DNA of 64,000 nucleotides. It comes from Paraspadella gotoi (Eukaryota; Chaetognatha). The stretch spans positions 27,037,659 to 27,101,658 of the forward strand of contig CM119264.1 in NCBI GenBank assembly GCA_051294375.1. The letters are read 5' to 3'. Position 1 is the stretch's first letter; every line of letters starts with the position of its first letter. This document shows, piece by piece, positions 11,361-23,917 of the stretch. Below the pieces are notes generated by a model. The model was not told the origin of the DNA. It did no database searches and saw only the letters and a list, made by a program, of their open reading frames with translations. Position numbers and translations under genes: made by a program.

Positions 11361-11392
11361 CTTCTCTCTCTCCTCTCTCTCTCTCTCTCTCG
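11193..11392. repeat. Facing GA and CT tracts (potential cruciform)
   Basis: A GA tract at about 11193-11256 is followed, after roughly 50 bases of mixed sequence, by a CT tract at about 11305-11392. The two are complementary and could fold into a hairpin with a stem of tens of base pairs. Confidence 0.8.
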
Positions 11393-12159
11393 CCTCAATC
11401 TCGGTCCTCCATGGCAAAAGAGAAAGTCGACACTAATCTCCGATCGCGAAGGAAGAGAGAAGACAACAATTTTCCCTTCGTTTCAAAATTTAAAAAAAAA
11501 ATTATACGATAAATTCAAAGTTTGGAAAAAGAAAAATGGAGGACAAAGCTACGTATATTTCTGTCTCTATCGCTCAAACTCTGTCTTTATCTTTTTCTTT
11601 TCTATATTTTCGTATTTTTTTCCGTTTTCTTTTTCTTTTTAGTCTTTCTTTCTCAGTATCTTGCTCTCTGTCGCTCTATCCTTATCCCTCTTTCTTTTTT
11701 CGCTTCTCTCTGTCCGTCTCCTGTCACATTCTCATCTAACCTTTTTCATTTTTCTAATCTCATCTCATCTAACCTTTTTCTCATCCAACCTTTTTCTATG
11801 CTCACTTGTCTCCGCTCTTTGTCATCTGATTACTAGACTCAAGAGTTTCCGCGAAATCCGATTCCATATTGATTCAATTTTGATTCCATTTCATTTTCAT
11901 CTCATTTTCCCCGATTTTAACCAAATTTTCGCGCCAATTTTAACTTTCTTTCGAGCCGATTCTCTCTTTTCGCGCAGATCTCATCTCGATTTCAACTCTA
12001 TTTTCGTGCCGTTTGTAAAACCCTATTTTAGCGCCGATTCTAACCTTATTTTCGCAAGGATTCCAAACCCGATTACTTTTCGTCGATTCCTACGTTGGAC
12101 TTTCGCTCACTTTTCGCTCTCCTAATCTCACTCTCTCTTTCTCTCTTTGCCCTTCCCAG

Positions 12160-12366
12160 AGACTTGTCCCCTCCAGGCTTTTTGGGGCAGTTGACGCCGC
12201 GACGCCCGAAGAGCCCGACTCCGCCCCGGCGCCCGGCGCCCGCCGCCCGAATTCGCCCGTCGCCGCTCGCAGATTATTTGCGGGAGACGATGACGAGGAC
12301 GACTCTCGGCGTCGGCATCTGTTGTTCAGCTTCTTTCTGAAGAATCCCAACACGGTCTTACGTTAA
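12160..12366 (+). CDS. Candidate terminal coding exon, unidentified protein
   Basis: After a CT-rich tract ending CCCTTCCCAG (acceptor AG at 12158-12159) a frame of 68 codons stays open to TAA at 12364-12366. It begins RLVPSRLFGAVDAATPEEPD, contains an acidic stretch GDDDEDD and ends LLFSFFLKNPNTVLR. Base composition jumps to GC-rich inside it and falls back to A-rich right after the stop, where AATAAA signals follow at 12400 and 12457. There is no ATG in this frame, so it would be the last exon of a plus-strand gene whose upstream exons I cannot identify. I do not recognise the family. The reverse strand also has an open frame here, which I take as a shadow. Confidence 0.4.
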   Translation, partial: RLVPSRLFGAVDAATPEEPDSAPAPGARRPNSPVAARRLFAGDDDEDDSRRRHLLFSFFLKNPNTVLR

Positions 12367-12399
12367 TCGACAACAAACAACAAAGACAACAACAAAATT

Positions 12400-12462
12400 A
12401 ATAAACATTTCACACCAAAAAAAAAAATATTAACATCTTTTTTTTTTTCATGGTTTAATAAA
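12400..12462 (+). promoter_or_regulatory. Two polyadenylation signals
   Basis: AATAAA at 12400-12405 and again at 12457-12462 lies 34-91 bases past the stop of the candidate terminal exon, the expected place for cleavage and polyadenylation signals. The sequence is A/T-rich, so one of the two may be chance. Confidence 0.4.
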
Positions 12463-13879
12463 AAAAAAAAAAGATACTTAACAAATTCGTTGACGTGAAA
12501 AACGTGAATTTTGGATGTTTCCTCTAAAAAAGTTGACCACATTTTAAATCCCTCTATTCTTACCTCTGCTGCCCTCTATCGTCGCCGGAAGCGATCGTTC
12601 CAAACGAAAGTTAACGAACAAAAAAAAAAAAACGAAATAAACAAAAGAAAGAACAATTAATTCCAACTCTTTTTTCTTTAAAACGATTTTATTTATATCT
12701 TTTTTCCAATTCGTTTTTTTTTTAATATTTCGTCTCGTGACTTTTAACACAAAAGATCTGGAGAATTCTCTCTCTCTCTCTCTTTTTCTAAAAAAAAATA
12801 AAGTCTTCCCCGTTCCTGGAGATTTTCAACTTTATTGCCATATAAACAAAACAAAACAATAGTTTCTTTAGTTCCTTCCTGTTTCGTTTGTTTCTCGTAG
12901 AGGCGAAAACAGGACTTCTTTTTGTTTTCTTTCCCGCTTTTTTGTCGTCGAAGCCAAAAAAAAACGATATTTCTAGTCTCTTTTTCTTTTTTTGATCGGC
13001 AACTTAATTTGCTAAGATAGAAGCAAAGAATTAAAAAATCCAATTCCGACAACCGCGTATAATTCTGTCTTTCATCGAATAGAACCCAAATCTCAGTTTG
13101 CTTGTAACGGCATCGAACCGCGAAAACTCTCCCCCCCCTCTCGTCTCACAGACACATAACTGAGTTTTCCTCGCGGTCCTGTTCCCCCATCCCTCTAATC
13201 GCTAAGCAACAAAAAGAACCGTTTTCCCTGTAAAAAAAAAACACAAACAAAAAACTAATACATACGACGGAGGGACGGTAACTTTGTTAGCTTATAAAAT
13301 CGCCGTTTGACGTTGAAATTTGTTCCCTCTTTGTACAGTATTTAATTTAAAAAAAAAAAAGAACCCTCTCTCTTTGCACATTAATTTTCATAGACTTCAC
13401 CGTCTTAGGAAAAAAAAACTTTTTTTTTTGTGTTTTTACTGAAAATTTTTTTAAAGCAAAGCAAACAAATGAACTGAAGCTACAACAACAACAACAACCA
13501 ACGAATTTAACATCAGAAAGAAAAAAAAGACAAAGAATCCAAGCGACATTTATTTTGCATAATCGAACGAGAGAGCCAACGCCAACGACGGTCTCACAGA
13601 AAAAAAGCCTAGCAACTTGTGAACTAAACCAAAAAAAAAAAAAAGAATACAATTTCGAATCTTAGCCAAAAAGAGATTTTTACGAAACCTACTAAAAAGA
13701 TTTCCATCCACGTTTTTAACCGACGCTTTATTTATTCGCTTAAATTTAAAAAAAAAAATATTCTCCCCTTAACAAAACTAAATATCAGCACCCCCTCCAC
13801 CGTCAATGGGTTCAGCACCGGGATATCAGTACTGAATCGACATTGAAGAACCTCGAAGATCAGGAAAAAGAAAAGAGGC

Positions 13880-14660
13880 AGCGGATTCTCCTCCGCACTG
13901 CCCCGCCGCAGCAGCGCAGCACCTCCTTGATCTCGCCGCAGCAGCTGCAGCAGCCACAGTCGCCCCAGCACCGCGGCTTCCTCTCTCCAATTTTTTCAGT
14001 CTTCTCTGCCGCGGCTGAGGCTACGGCTGCGCGGATGCTCGTCGGCCTCTCGCCCCCTTCCTCCGAATCGTCATCGCCGTCGTCGTCGCCGTCGTCGTCT
14101 TTGAACTAAAAAGCGCACACGCGTTGCGCGTACGAAGCCACGCCAGCGTCTCCGCCTCCGCCGCCGTCGCCGCCGTCACCGCTTAGTTCACGCAGCGGAG
14201 ACGAGAGGAAAAAAAAAAAGGGAATCGCCGGAAATCGTCGTCGTCGTCATCGACTCGACGCCGTCTCCAAAAAAAAAAAAAATAGATTTCTAGTTTTCCT
14301 CGGGACGAAAAAGGCAGCGTTTCTCTGCGCGTGACCCCCAGGCACCCAAAGGGGCGAACCCAGAGCCACGCGGGGCACAAAGAGCCGGACGCGGCAACGA
14401 CGAAAACAGCGACACGGACGGAGAGAACCAGAAAAACAAAGGGGCGACGATAACGACGCCTCTCTCGGCCGACGCCCGATACTCTCCGAGGCCTTGGTCT
14501 CTCCCGCTGGAGAGAAGCTAAGCCCCCGAATCCAAACCGCAGTCCACGGACGATTTGTCCTTGACTTAAGGATCTTTCGAAGAAAAAAAAAACCTCAGCT
14601 CCCGATTCTCCGTTCCCCCCCTTCTCCCCGTTTCCTACGAGATCAGATAGAGATAGAGAG
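13880..14660. promoter_or_regulatory. CpG-rich patch, possible promoter or 5' exon
   Basis: This is the most CpG-rich part of the first 15 kb, with CAG/CGC and GTC repeats. A plus-strand frame at about 13840-14109 is Gln/Ser/Pro-rich (contains SPQQLQQPQSPQHRG) and ends in a Ser run before TAA, but it has no ATG and no clear splice sites. The patch lies just upstream of the large repeated unit and of the Kozak-ATG exon at 15316, so it could be that gene's promoter in copy A. Copies B and C do not include it. Confidence 0.3.
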
Positions 14661-15315
14661 AGACAGAGTGCGGGAGATCGATTCAAAAGGATTTTTGTTC
14701 GGTGTCCATATTTTATTTGAGAGTGGAACCACCTCTAATCCCTGACACAACGAGGCGCGATCGAAGAGTAGCAAAGTTCGCAGGACGAGTTTGGAAGGAA
14801 AAAATTATCATTTTTCGCGAAAAAGGCGAGAAGCGAGCGCCGCCTATCGAGAGAACGAGCACAACAACGACAACGACCACAACGACGACGAGAATGAGTT
14901 AAAGATTATCTGACGCGATTCCCGTTGGACGAAAAAAAAAAAAAAAAGAACAACTAATCAGGATCGTTGCAAATTCCAGTGTTGGTAGCTGTGTTGCGAG
15001 CGAGCGCGATTATCGGCATTCGCTAGGAGAGCCTCTGCAGGCCGAATCGAGAAACTAAAAAAGAAAATAAAAAACAAAACAACAATCGAGATTTAAAAAA
15101 AAAACAACCAAAAAAATAAAAATAGAAAAACAGTTGTCACGACTTAAAAAAAAATAAACTAACCCAAATCAGCCTATCAGCGAAGACGACCGTACGTTTT
15201 GGTAAGAGACAAAACGTCGGTCAAAAAAAACAAAAACAAAAAAACAGCCCAATCGCTGTCGATTTTAAGAAAAGACGAAAAGACCTATCAAAACATTGAA
15301 AACCAAAACACCGCC

Positions 15316-15345
15316 ATGGGGAAATCAAAGAGCGGCGCGGCGCCC
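15316..15345 (+). CDS. Candidate first coding exon (MGKSKSGAAP), copy A
   Basis: The start lies in an ideal Kozak context (ACCGCCATGG). Ten codons, MGKSKSGAAP, are followed directly by the consensus donor GTAAGT at 15346. The preceding 600 bases are A-rich with scattered GC-rich patches, plausible as a 5' leader. The same exon is in copy B at 28812 with three single-base changes of length. A possible partner exon is at 15702-15799. The product is unknown; the N-end is basic and small-residue-rich, and a Met-Gly start permits, but does not show, N-myristoylation. Confidence 0.4.
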
Positions 15346-15701
15346 GTAAGTATTTTTTTTAATTTAATGTATGTCCCTTGAGACGAAGAGCGTATTTATA
15401 TATCAAACTTGTTTATACATATAGATATAAGTATAAGTAAATGATTAAATCAATAGCTATTTCGTAGTAGGCCTTCTTCGTCGGTAGCGTTTCTCCTCAT
15501 TCTTTCAACCAAGCAGAATTAGTAATTAATACGAACATCCCGATCTTTTCGCAAAAACCCCTGATTCCATCGACCACGCCCATTCAAAAACTCCCCCTGT
15601 TCCTTATTAAATAACCCCCCCTACCCATTTTCCAAATAAAAAACAAAAGACAATTTTCGATCGAAAATTCCTCGATTTTTCTCGAGATTTCGATTCGACA
15701 G

Positions 15702-15799
15702 AAAATCTGTCGCTCAAATCTGATTCCCTTTCGGTCGATGGATCGAGTCTCCCTTCTTCGATCCCCAGCGGCCCGCCCACGCCGGCCCCGAAGAGAGAT
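15702..15799 (+). CDS. Possible second exon, Ser/Pro-rich
   Basis: An AG at 15700-15701 precedes, and a donor-like GTAGGT follows at 15800. Between them one frame reads KSDSLSVDGSSLPSSIPSGP and continues PTPAPKRD, a typical disordered, phosphorylatable segment. Joined to the exon at 15316 the phase does not fit without a one-base correction, which is plausible given the indel noise. In copy B the frame is broken. Right after the donor comes the (GA)60 tract, which would then be intronic. Confidence 0.25.
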
Positions 15800-15819
15800 G
15801 TAGGTTTTCAAGAGTCACT

Positions 15820-15948
<129 letters not shown>

Positions 15949-17119
15949 GTTTGCAACGAGAAGTCGAAGTTAAAATTCTAATTAATTTACTATTTTTGCG
16001 ATTGACTGGTTTTCCTGTTGTAAACAAAATAATCTTTCTCTCATTCTCCCAATTTAAAGAAACTGATCACAACTCAAGAGAGAAACACCTCGACGCACGG
16101 CAACAGCACCACAGACAGTGTTCACTCTTCAGTGTTCACGATCACTCACTCGAGTTAGTCACGCTTGTTTGTAAACAATAATTTTCTCTATCGACGGGGT
16201 TGGGGAACGAAATATACAACTGAAAATACAAGTTGAGAATATAACGAAAAAATTTTTTTTTAAAACTCGCACCCAAAATCAAGGCGAGAACCTGGCAGTA
16301 ATTGTCGAAGTAAGAAAAAGTAAAGTAGGGTAAGGACAAAGGAGATAAAAAAGGAAAGGAAGATAACGTTAGAAATCATTGGAAGTAGAGTAAACTCAAT
16401 TTATTGGGCCTAATGTTGAGGCGCCTGGATACGATATACCATCCATCACTACGAGAAAAGGAAAAGTGAAAGAGACAAGAAAGGAAAAGTAACGATTTAA
16501 TTAAATAAAAGAACAATAAAAAGGAAAAAAGACTATTCGTCCGGTAAGAAAAAAATGCAAAGATTAAATTTTAGAAGAAAAAAAAATATAAGGGATGAAA
16601 CCTTTTGACTGTACACCTCCTGGAGCTCTCGAACAAAAAAGAGAAGAGAAAAGAAAAAAAAAAGAAAGAAAGAAAAAAAGAAAAGAAAAGAGAATAGAGA
16701 GGTTTGACTTTGATGGATGAAGCGGAAAAGAAATCAGAGGTCAAACAGACCGAATAGCGAAGGTTGTGCTCGCGAAGAAATTTGAAATCATCTTGTCATT
16801 TATTTTTGAGAAATTTATCTACATAATTAAGTCAGTATCTTTATTAAAGGTCGTCATTTTAGAATGTCTAATCTCTATTGATTTCTTAACGTCAAATTGC
16901 CAGTTGAGATAATATTCAAAATTATTTTTTTTAATGAAATAATTTTTCCTTTCTTTTGAATTCTGGTTAATTATTTTCCTACGCTTATTTTATTTTATTT
17001 TTTTTTTTTTTGCGTTTGAACTCAAATGGTTAATTTTGGAATTCGAAAAAGAATCTTTCAAAAATCCAAATTTTAATATTTTTAACAATGATCAATATAG
17101 TTTAGTTAGAGGTGAACAT

Positions 17120-17124
<5 letters not shown>

Positions 17125-17206
<82 letters not shown>
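17125..17206 (+). repeat. (CT)n tract, copy A
   Basis: CT dinucleotides with two TTC interruptions; sister tract in copy B at about 30574-30650. Confidence 0.95.
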
Positions 17207-17208
<2 letters not shown>

Positions 17209-17759
17209 ACTTGTAAGCCTGACGCAACGTTTACCGATTCAAATCTTGAGTGACTGAATAGATACAGAGTCACGAATTGTTTAAAATCTGAAAGTAAAAT
17301 TTACGGTAGAATCACGAGTTGAGAAAGTCGATGCAATCCTCTCACAGATTGTAAATCCCAAAAAATTCTGTCTTAACTTCGTAAGCAATCGAGATTAGAT
17401 CTCGGTTAGATTTGAGGTCGCATTAAGATTAGCATGTTTGTAAAAACGAGAGTGAACACTGAACACAATAAACAGTGAATTCAAACTCGTATGATAAGTC
17501 ATGAATCGAGATTGTAAACGGAATGCTTAACAAAACATATATATTTTAAAACTAAATTATCAATCGTAAGCGCCATTTTAACTCGGAAGGTCTCATCTCT
17601 CATAGTCATAATCGTTTCCATGACGACGCGCATTTGTTTTGTTTGTTTTTTTATGTTTTTTTGGTTTGATCTCGTTAGAGGGACGACAAAAAAAAAAAAT
17701 AAAAGACGAACGCGCGGAGGCACAAACGCGATTATGAATACGAATGACGGCTGAGTTCA

Positions 17760-17769
17760 GTCACGTGAC
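17760..17769. promoter_or_regulatory. Perfect GTCACGTGAC palindrome
   Basis: A 10-base perfect palindrome of the extended E-box type bound by MITF/TFE and USF bHLH-zip factors. It is unchanged in copy B at 31205-31214. About 90-170 bases downstream is a GC-richer stretch with CACCC-like words (17870-17960), so this may be a promoter, but no transcript start is evident. Confidence 0.4.
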
Positions 17770-18751
17770 CATAGAGAGAATCGAAATGATTCACCGACAG
17801 TTTTTTTTTTCTTTCACTTTCACCGTTTCACAATTTGTGATAGTGCTTCCACTCGAGCTTCATCCACCACGGGGAAAGTTCTCCTTGACCCTTCCACACC
17901 CCCACCCTCCCTCCACAGTCGTTACGAGCCCCACAGGGTCTTTTTCCCTCCACATCGTGGTTTCACGTCGCGTACTCAATTAGGCGCCAAATTTATTACC
18001 ACAAACCACCCGCTTTTTTTTTTCTCTTTTTTTTTTTTTCTTTCGCAGCAAAAATTTTTTTTGGTTTTCCCATTGTGCAAGATTTCAAGCTGGAAAGAAC
18101 GCGTGCGACATATTGTGCGTTGCGTCTTGTTCGGACAGAGGAAAGAGAACAGATTTGTGAGGACAGAGGAAAGAGGACAAACTTGTGAGGACATAGGATT
18201 CTCGAGTGATCGTTACGGAATTGTAATGAAAATATATGATGTCTTAAATTATTTTAACTTTTTAAAAAAAGAGAAATTTTAATCTTCGACGCGAGCGATT
18301 AACCTCGACGCAAAGAAAAAGTCGGTAAATATTTTTCGCTGTCGTAGAAATTAATCAGGAAAATAATTTAAAATTTAAATTTGCCATTTTTTTTTAAAGA
18401 AAAAAAAACATTCCTTCACGCTTCTTGCATAAAAAAGAAAGCGAGAGCTAATTTTTATTTTTTTTTAAACATTAAAATACAAAATTTTTAAAAAAGGGAT
18501 AATTGAGATTTATGGTAGTCCGTGGTGGTACAAAAGTGGGTTTGGGTGGTTTAGGGAGCTCGAACCACCGCGCGGGGGCGTTTCGGAAGGGGGACTTCTG
18601 AGTGGTGAGACCAGATATAAAGGTTAAATACTCTGTGTTTAGCTTCGATGATGTGTTCTCGAAAAATAAAAGGACGGCGGTCTGACAAACCCATTCAACC
18701 AAAACATTCGTTATCAAAAAGAAAAAAAAAAGAAATAAAGTCTGGAACTCA

Positions 18752-18753
18752 TT

Positions 18754-18849
<96 letters not shown>

Positions 18850-18851
18850 TT
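18752..18851 (+). repeat. (TTTC)25 microsatellite
   Basis: A pure 100-base TTTC tract in copy A; copy B (about 32191-32274) is shorter and interrupted. Confidence 0.97.
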
Positions 18852-19637
18852 TACTATTTATCTTTAAAACGATTACGTTTCCGGGTTTTTTTCTTGTACT
18901 AAAATCGGTAACGAATTTTAAAAAGGCGGAGGTTTTGAGAAAAGTTTATTTCTGTTTTTTTTTTTTTTTTTTTAAATTTACTACAGGTTAAAGAGTAAAA
19001 AAAGTTGTTTATTTACGATTGCTGCCATTTTCCCGCCAAGAAAATTGGCGACGGGGATGGCGCCGAATTTCGCCGGTCGTAAGTCTGTCGACAACAACCA
19101 TTAAAAGGTTAACAAGTGACAACTTGTTTTATGTTCAACATTGCTTTCATTTTTTGTTTTTTAGAAACTGTATCAAACGCCCTTAGTTTGGAATATATAT
19201 AACGGTTGAAAACGTAACAAATTCTACTAACTTAGAGTATTTTTTTTGAAAAACTTTAAAATCGGCTTTTATTTTAAATTTCAAAATATTTTAAAGTTAT
19301 TTATAAATATTGGTTCTGAAAATAATCCAGTATTAGAATTACTAACGACAAAAGCGAATTAAATATATGTAAACAAGTTTTTTTATTTCTTCAGCTACTT
19401 TTCATTTCCTTAACCACCCCTTATTTCTTCTCCCCTCTCCTTACCTCAGCCCCTCCCCTCAAGAGATTCATAAATCAGCTGCTCGCGAAGTAAATCTTTC
19501 AAAAATGTTCAAAAATCCGGGGCTTCGCTGATTTAAGACGAGATTTAGATTTGGGCTTTTAACTCGTGATAATTCTTCCCCACTTATCAAGGCGGGCCCG
19601 ATGCCGGAGTGGCGATGTGGGGTGCTGAGGAGGCCGC

Positions 19638-19674
19638 GGGGGTGGAGGGGGTGTTGAGCATTGGGGAAGGGGGG
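19638..19674 (+). other. Potential G-quadruplex motif
   Basis: Four G-runs (5, 5, 4 and 6 Gs) are separated by loops of 4, 11 and 2 bases. Copy B keeps four runs at 33059-33095. The middle loop is longer than the usual cut-off of 7, so folding is plausible but not assured. Confidence 0.4.
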
Positions 19675-20135
19675 TTAACTAAGAGGCTTCCCCAAACCTG
19701 GAACCGAGAAATTTGACGATGAAAAATCGAAACTGGAAAATTGCAAATCTGGTTATTTCATTTTCGGATGGAATCATGAGCCCAAAATAGGATCCCCCTC
19801 CATTTATTTCGAGGGAGTGAGAGGAAAGGGACGGGGGGCTTCAAAAGGCTAATAGGGTTATTTCGCTCTCAGTTTAAAAAAAGAGCGTAAATTTTGACAG
19901 AAACAAATGAGAATTTGAAGTTTTTTGACGAAAAGTTGACTCGTTAAAGAGAGGAGGGAGAGAGAGACTGAGCGACGAGAGAAGAGAGAGAGAGGGAGAA
20001 GAAGAGAGAGAAGAGGACGAGAGAGAGAGGAGAGAGAGAGAGAGACGACGAGAGAGAGAGAGAAGAGAAAGAGAGAAAATAGATAAGAGACCAGATATTA
20101 AGGTAAGAGAGAAGAAAGACAAGAAACGGAATCTT

Positions 20136-20160
20136 NNNNNNNNNNNNNNNNNNNNNNNNN
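20136..20160. other. 25-N assembly gap 1
   Basis: In copy B the flanking sequence is continuous (GACTCGTTAAGGAAAAAAGTCC around 33350-33370). In copy A a GA-rich piece at about 19953-20135 plus the gap stands in that place. That piece repeats sequence found again at 20470-20546, so the gap appears to mark an overlap of contig ends rather than missing sequence. Confidence 0.7.
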
Positions 20161-20203
20161 AGGAAAAAATCCATCGTCGTATTTCCATCGGAGAAAACAA
20201 ATG

Positions 20204-20252
<49 letters not shown>

Positions 20253-20382
20253 TGTGTGTCGATCGGGTTTAACGAAATCCCAGATGAGCGAAAGTCTAGA
20301 AAATCAGTCCAAACGAAAATCCCTCCTCGCAAAATATTTACTCGACTATCCTTTCTAGTTTTTTTTTTTGTTAGAAAGAGAG

Positions 20383-20488
<106 letters not shown>

Positions 20489-21844
20489 AGAATAGATAGA
20501 GACAGATATAAGGTAAGAGAGAAAGACAAGAAACGGAATCTTTAACAAGGAGCTAAAAATTGTCTTCATATTTTTTTTTCTAAATCAATTTGCATTAAAA
20601 TATTTCTCGAATTAACGCGAGCCGGAAGCAGGGCCTTATCCCCTCTTGTCCCAGTATCAATTTATAATAATATCAACATCAATTTTCATAACAAAAGGAA
20701 CAAAATACACTCAATCAAATTCAATAAATTCGGATTTAGGAAAAAAATGAAAAAAAGTTGGTTGAGCGCTCGCGAGCCGAAGGCGAATTTCGGTTGGTTT
20801 CGGTTTTTTTTTTTGTTTTTTTTTTTGTTTACAAAAAATCAGCTTCTCAAATTTGATAAGATCTAATTTTTTTTTTTTTTGGGGGGGGGGGTCGGGGAGA
20901 CGCAAAACTGGGTTTTTTTTCTTTTTCTTTTTTTTTTTTCAATCACCCTAAGGCCTATATCTTCTTGTTCAAATATTTGTTATGTTTTTATCGTTTCATT
21001 ACTCTTCTAAATTTTGAATATGCTTATAACTCGATCAAATAGAAGGAATAAATGGAAGTAAATAGGAATTTTAAGGTGGATTATTTATACTTTGCAAGTT
21101 TTTCAGGTACTTTTTTAATGTTAAAAATTTCATGTCACAGTTCCTTCGTTAACTGTCTGAAAAAAAAATTGGGTGCAAAGAATAACAAAATTTTAAACTT
21201 CAAAAAAACTAATTTTAATCTTGTTTTTTTGAATTTGAAAGAAAAAAAAGGTTTTGTGTCATTACAACTGTATGAACTATGAACTGTGAGGAGTGAGGCT
21301 CCAAGCGAAAGAGTATTAAAATTTGTTTCCTAAATTCCTGATAATTTTGGGCTTTGAGACCTTGCGCAACTTCCCCTGCAATTAGCTCCACCCATCACTT
21401 TTTGGATTTCTACCGTCCGTTGATAAGCTTTTTATTTTATAATTATAATAACGTGAGCTCCTCTCTCGACCTTCTCAATCCGCCAAAGATCTTTATATGT
21501 TTTCTCTCCTTTCTCTTTCTCTTTCTATTTCTCTTTCTCTCCTTCTTATCTTTTTTTATTCCTCTTTCTGCCAAAATCATCTCACTTCAGATATGTATAT
21601 TCTTCTCTCCTACCACCTTGATCCACCCATCTACCAGCTTCATCTGCGTCTACACCCTCTCCTCCACAACCCCTTCTACACCCCACCATCTCCAACCACC
21701 ATCTACACCCCCCAGGTCGAAGGCCCACTTTTATCTCCTCCTTTTCACTTCGTTTTTCCTTCTCCTATTTATTTTTTTTTCTTTCACCCTTTTTGCTTCT
21801 TTTTTTTCTCAAGATCGTAACTTCTTACAACTTACTCGTTGGAA

Positions 21845-21890
<46 letters not shown>

Positions 21891-21914
21891 TTCGTCGTCG
21901 TCGTCGTCGTCGTC
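21845..21914 (+). repeat. (GTC)n tract, copy A
   Basis: About 70 bases of GTC/TCG triplets; sister tracts at 35123-35178 (B) and 50979-51053 (C). Poly-Ser/Arg/Val frames through it are repeat artefacts. Confidence 0.95.
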
Positions 21915-22102
21915 TTTTAAATTAAGGACGGCAAATAGGGCCTCCGTTTATTTTAGACTCGTTTCCATTTTGCTGGTTAAGTTCCGTCTTTGTGTCGGCA
22001 GATTTTTTTCTCAGTTTTGATTTTTTTTTCTTTATCAACCGACTTAATATAATTTCCTTATGTGTAAATAAAAATACTATAGCCGCATAGCGGCCTAGCC
22101 GA

Positions 22103-22106
<4 letters not shown>

Positions 22107-22172
<66 letters not shown>
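22107..22172 (+). repeat. (CT)n tract, copy A
   Basis: A pure CT tract directly after a perfect hairpin GCCGCATAGCGGC (22082-22094). The same pair is at 51231-51310 in copy C, and in copy B the hairpin is split by gap 3. Confidence 0.95.
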
Positions 22173-22175
<3 letters not shown>

Positions 22176-23917
22176 ATTCGACTCGTCCCAAGAATATAAA
22201 ACCTTTTTCTTCTTCACTGAAAAATCAATCAGTTTTTTTTTTCTTTCGATTCACAGTCTGGTTTTCACCGTCTCGCTTTTGAGATTCAACGATTCAAAGC
22301 AAAATATATTTTTTTTTTATTTATTTATTTATAATTTATTAAATTTACTAAATATATGAATCTTTTTTAACAGTATAAATTAAATATAATAATAAAACTT
22401 CTTTCTTCAGTTTCTTGAATAAACAAGGCGTCTGGATGCGTTACAAAATAAATGATTAACGGACCTCCGACGGGCGAGAGAGAACTTCTCACCATATGGT
22501 TCTGGTTTATTGTGTATGAATTATTCTTTCTTTCTTTCTTTCTTTCTTTCTCTCTCTCTATCTTTCCAAATCGAAAATGAGATTATTTCAATTTCTTCTT
22601 CTTTTTTTTCTCCTTCGTCGAGAGAAGAACGATTGACGACAAAATTTCTTTTTTATTATTTTTTCTTTTTTTTTTCATAATCACATTTTTTTTTCCCCTT
22701 TTTTTCCCTTTTTTTTTTTTACTTTTCAACTTCCCCCCCCCGTTCCCATTTTTTTTAGTCTTCCAATTCTCTATCCACGAAAAAAAAGCTTTTTCATTTT
22801 CGAATTTTTGACATCGTCCTTAAAAAATCGATTTTGATTTCGAAGACTCCGCTGACGGTTTCTGTTTTTCTCTCATTTATTTTTCTTTTTCTTTTACTTT
22901 TTTTTCTTTTAATTTTTCGCTCCGTTTTTCCTTTTCTTCTCGCGTCTTAACGGATTTTTATGTTTCTTGGCCATCTCCCGGTAAACTGGTCCCACCCGTC
23001 CCCGATCACCTGATCCCTGTCCTCTAGTCCCGGTCCTCCTGGTCCCCTGTCCGAAACGCGCGTCGTTGATGATGGATATCTTTTTTTTCGCACGACCCAA
23101 TTCTGAATCCGGAGGCGAGAGTTCGCTGCGGGGAAGAACTCGAAAAAAAATGTTGGTTGGTTGTAACGTAATTTTCTTCAATTTTTAATTTTATTTTTAT
23201 TTTTATTTTTTGCCTTTTTTAATTTTTTTTCTTTTTTTTCTTTTCTTTCTTTTCTTTTCTTTTCTTTTCTTTTCTTTTTTACTCGTTGTCCTGTCTATTA
23301 TATAACCTTTCCTTTATTAAATTCAAACTCCTTTCTCTCACCTAATTGAATTTTACATATTCTTTTTTTTTCAATTTTTGTCCAAACCTTTGTCTCGGTT
23401 TAAACATTAAAAAAAAAAAAACTAAAATAAGTCGATTGATAAGTCGTGTAAAATTTTTTCAAAATTTTTTTCTTCGTTTGCTCGCCGCTCTATTATATAT
23501 ATATATCTAAAAAATTATATAATTTATAGAAAAGTTTTAAATGAATTTCAACAACGATTCATTGAAAATCTCAACCAAACGAAACAAAGGATTATAATAT
23601 CAAATTATAAGTTATAATTTTTATTAACCAGATTTTTTCAAATCTCATTTGCTATTACAGTCCGTCGTGAATCACGCATAATAAAGTAGAAGGTATCGAT
23701 TGGAATCGAATAAAAACGAAATACATTGTAAGGGAAGAAAAAAATACTGTGTTCAGTATTCATGTGTTTTTAGCTTCTTTTTTTTATTTCTTTTTTTTTT
23801 TTTGGCTTTTGTGCACGATATACATCGATACGGCAAAAAATTGGGAGCAACCTTCGCCGTGACGCTAACATTGTTACGTTTTTCGCAAATGTTTTTAAGG
23901 ACGCGAGACAGACGCTA

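Noticed and set aside
21354-21920. 188-codon open frame ending in poly-Val
   Set aside because: The composition is Phe/Leu/Ser from pyrimidine-rich DNA and the end is the GTC microsatellite; there is no start context.
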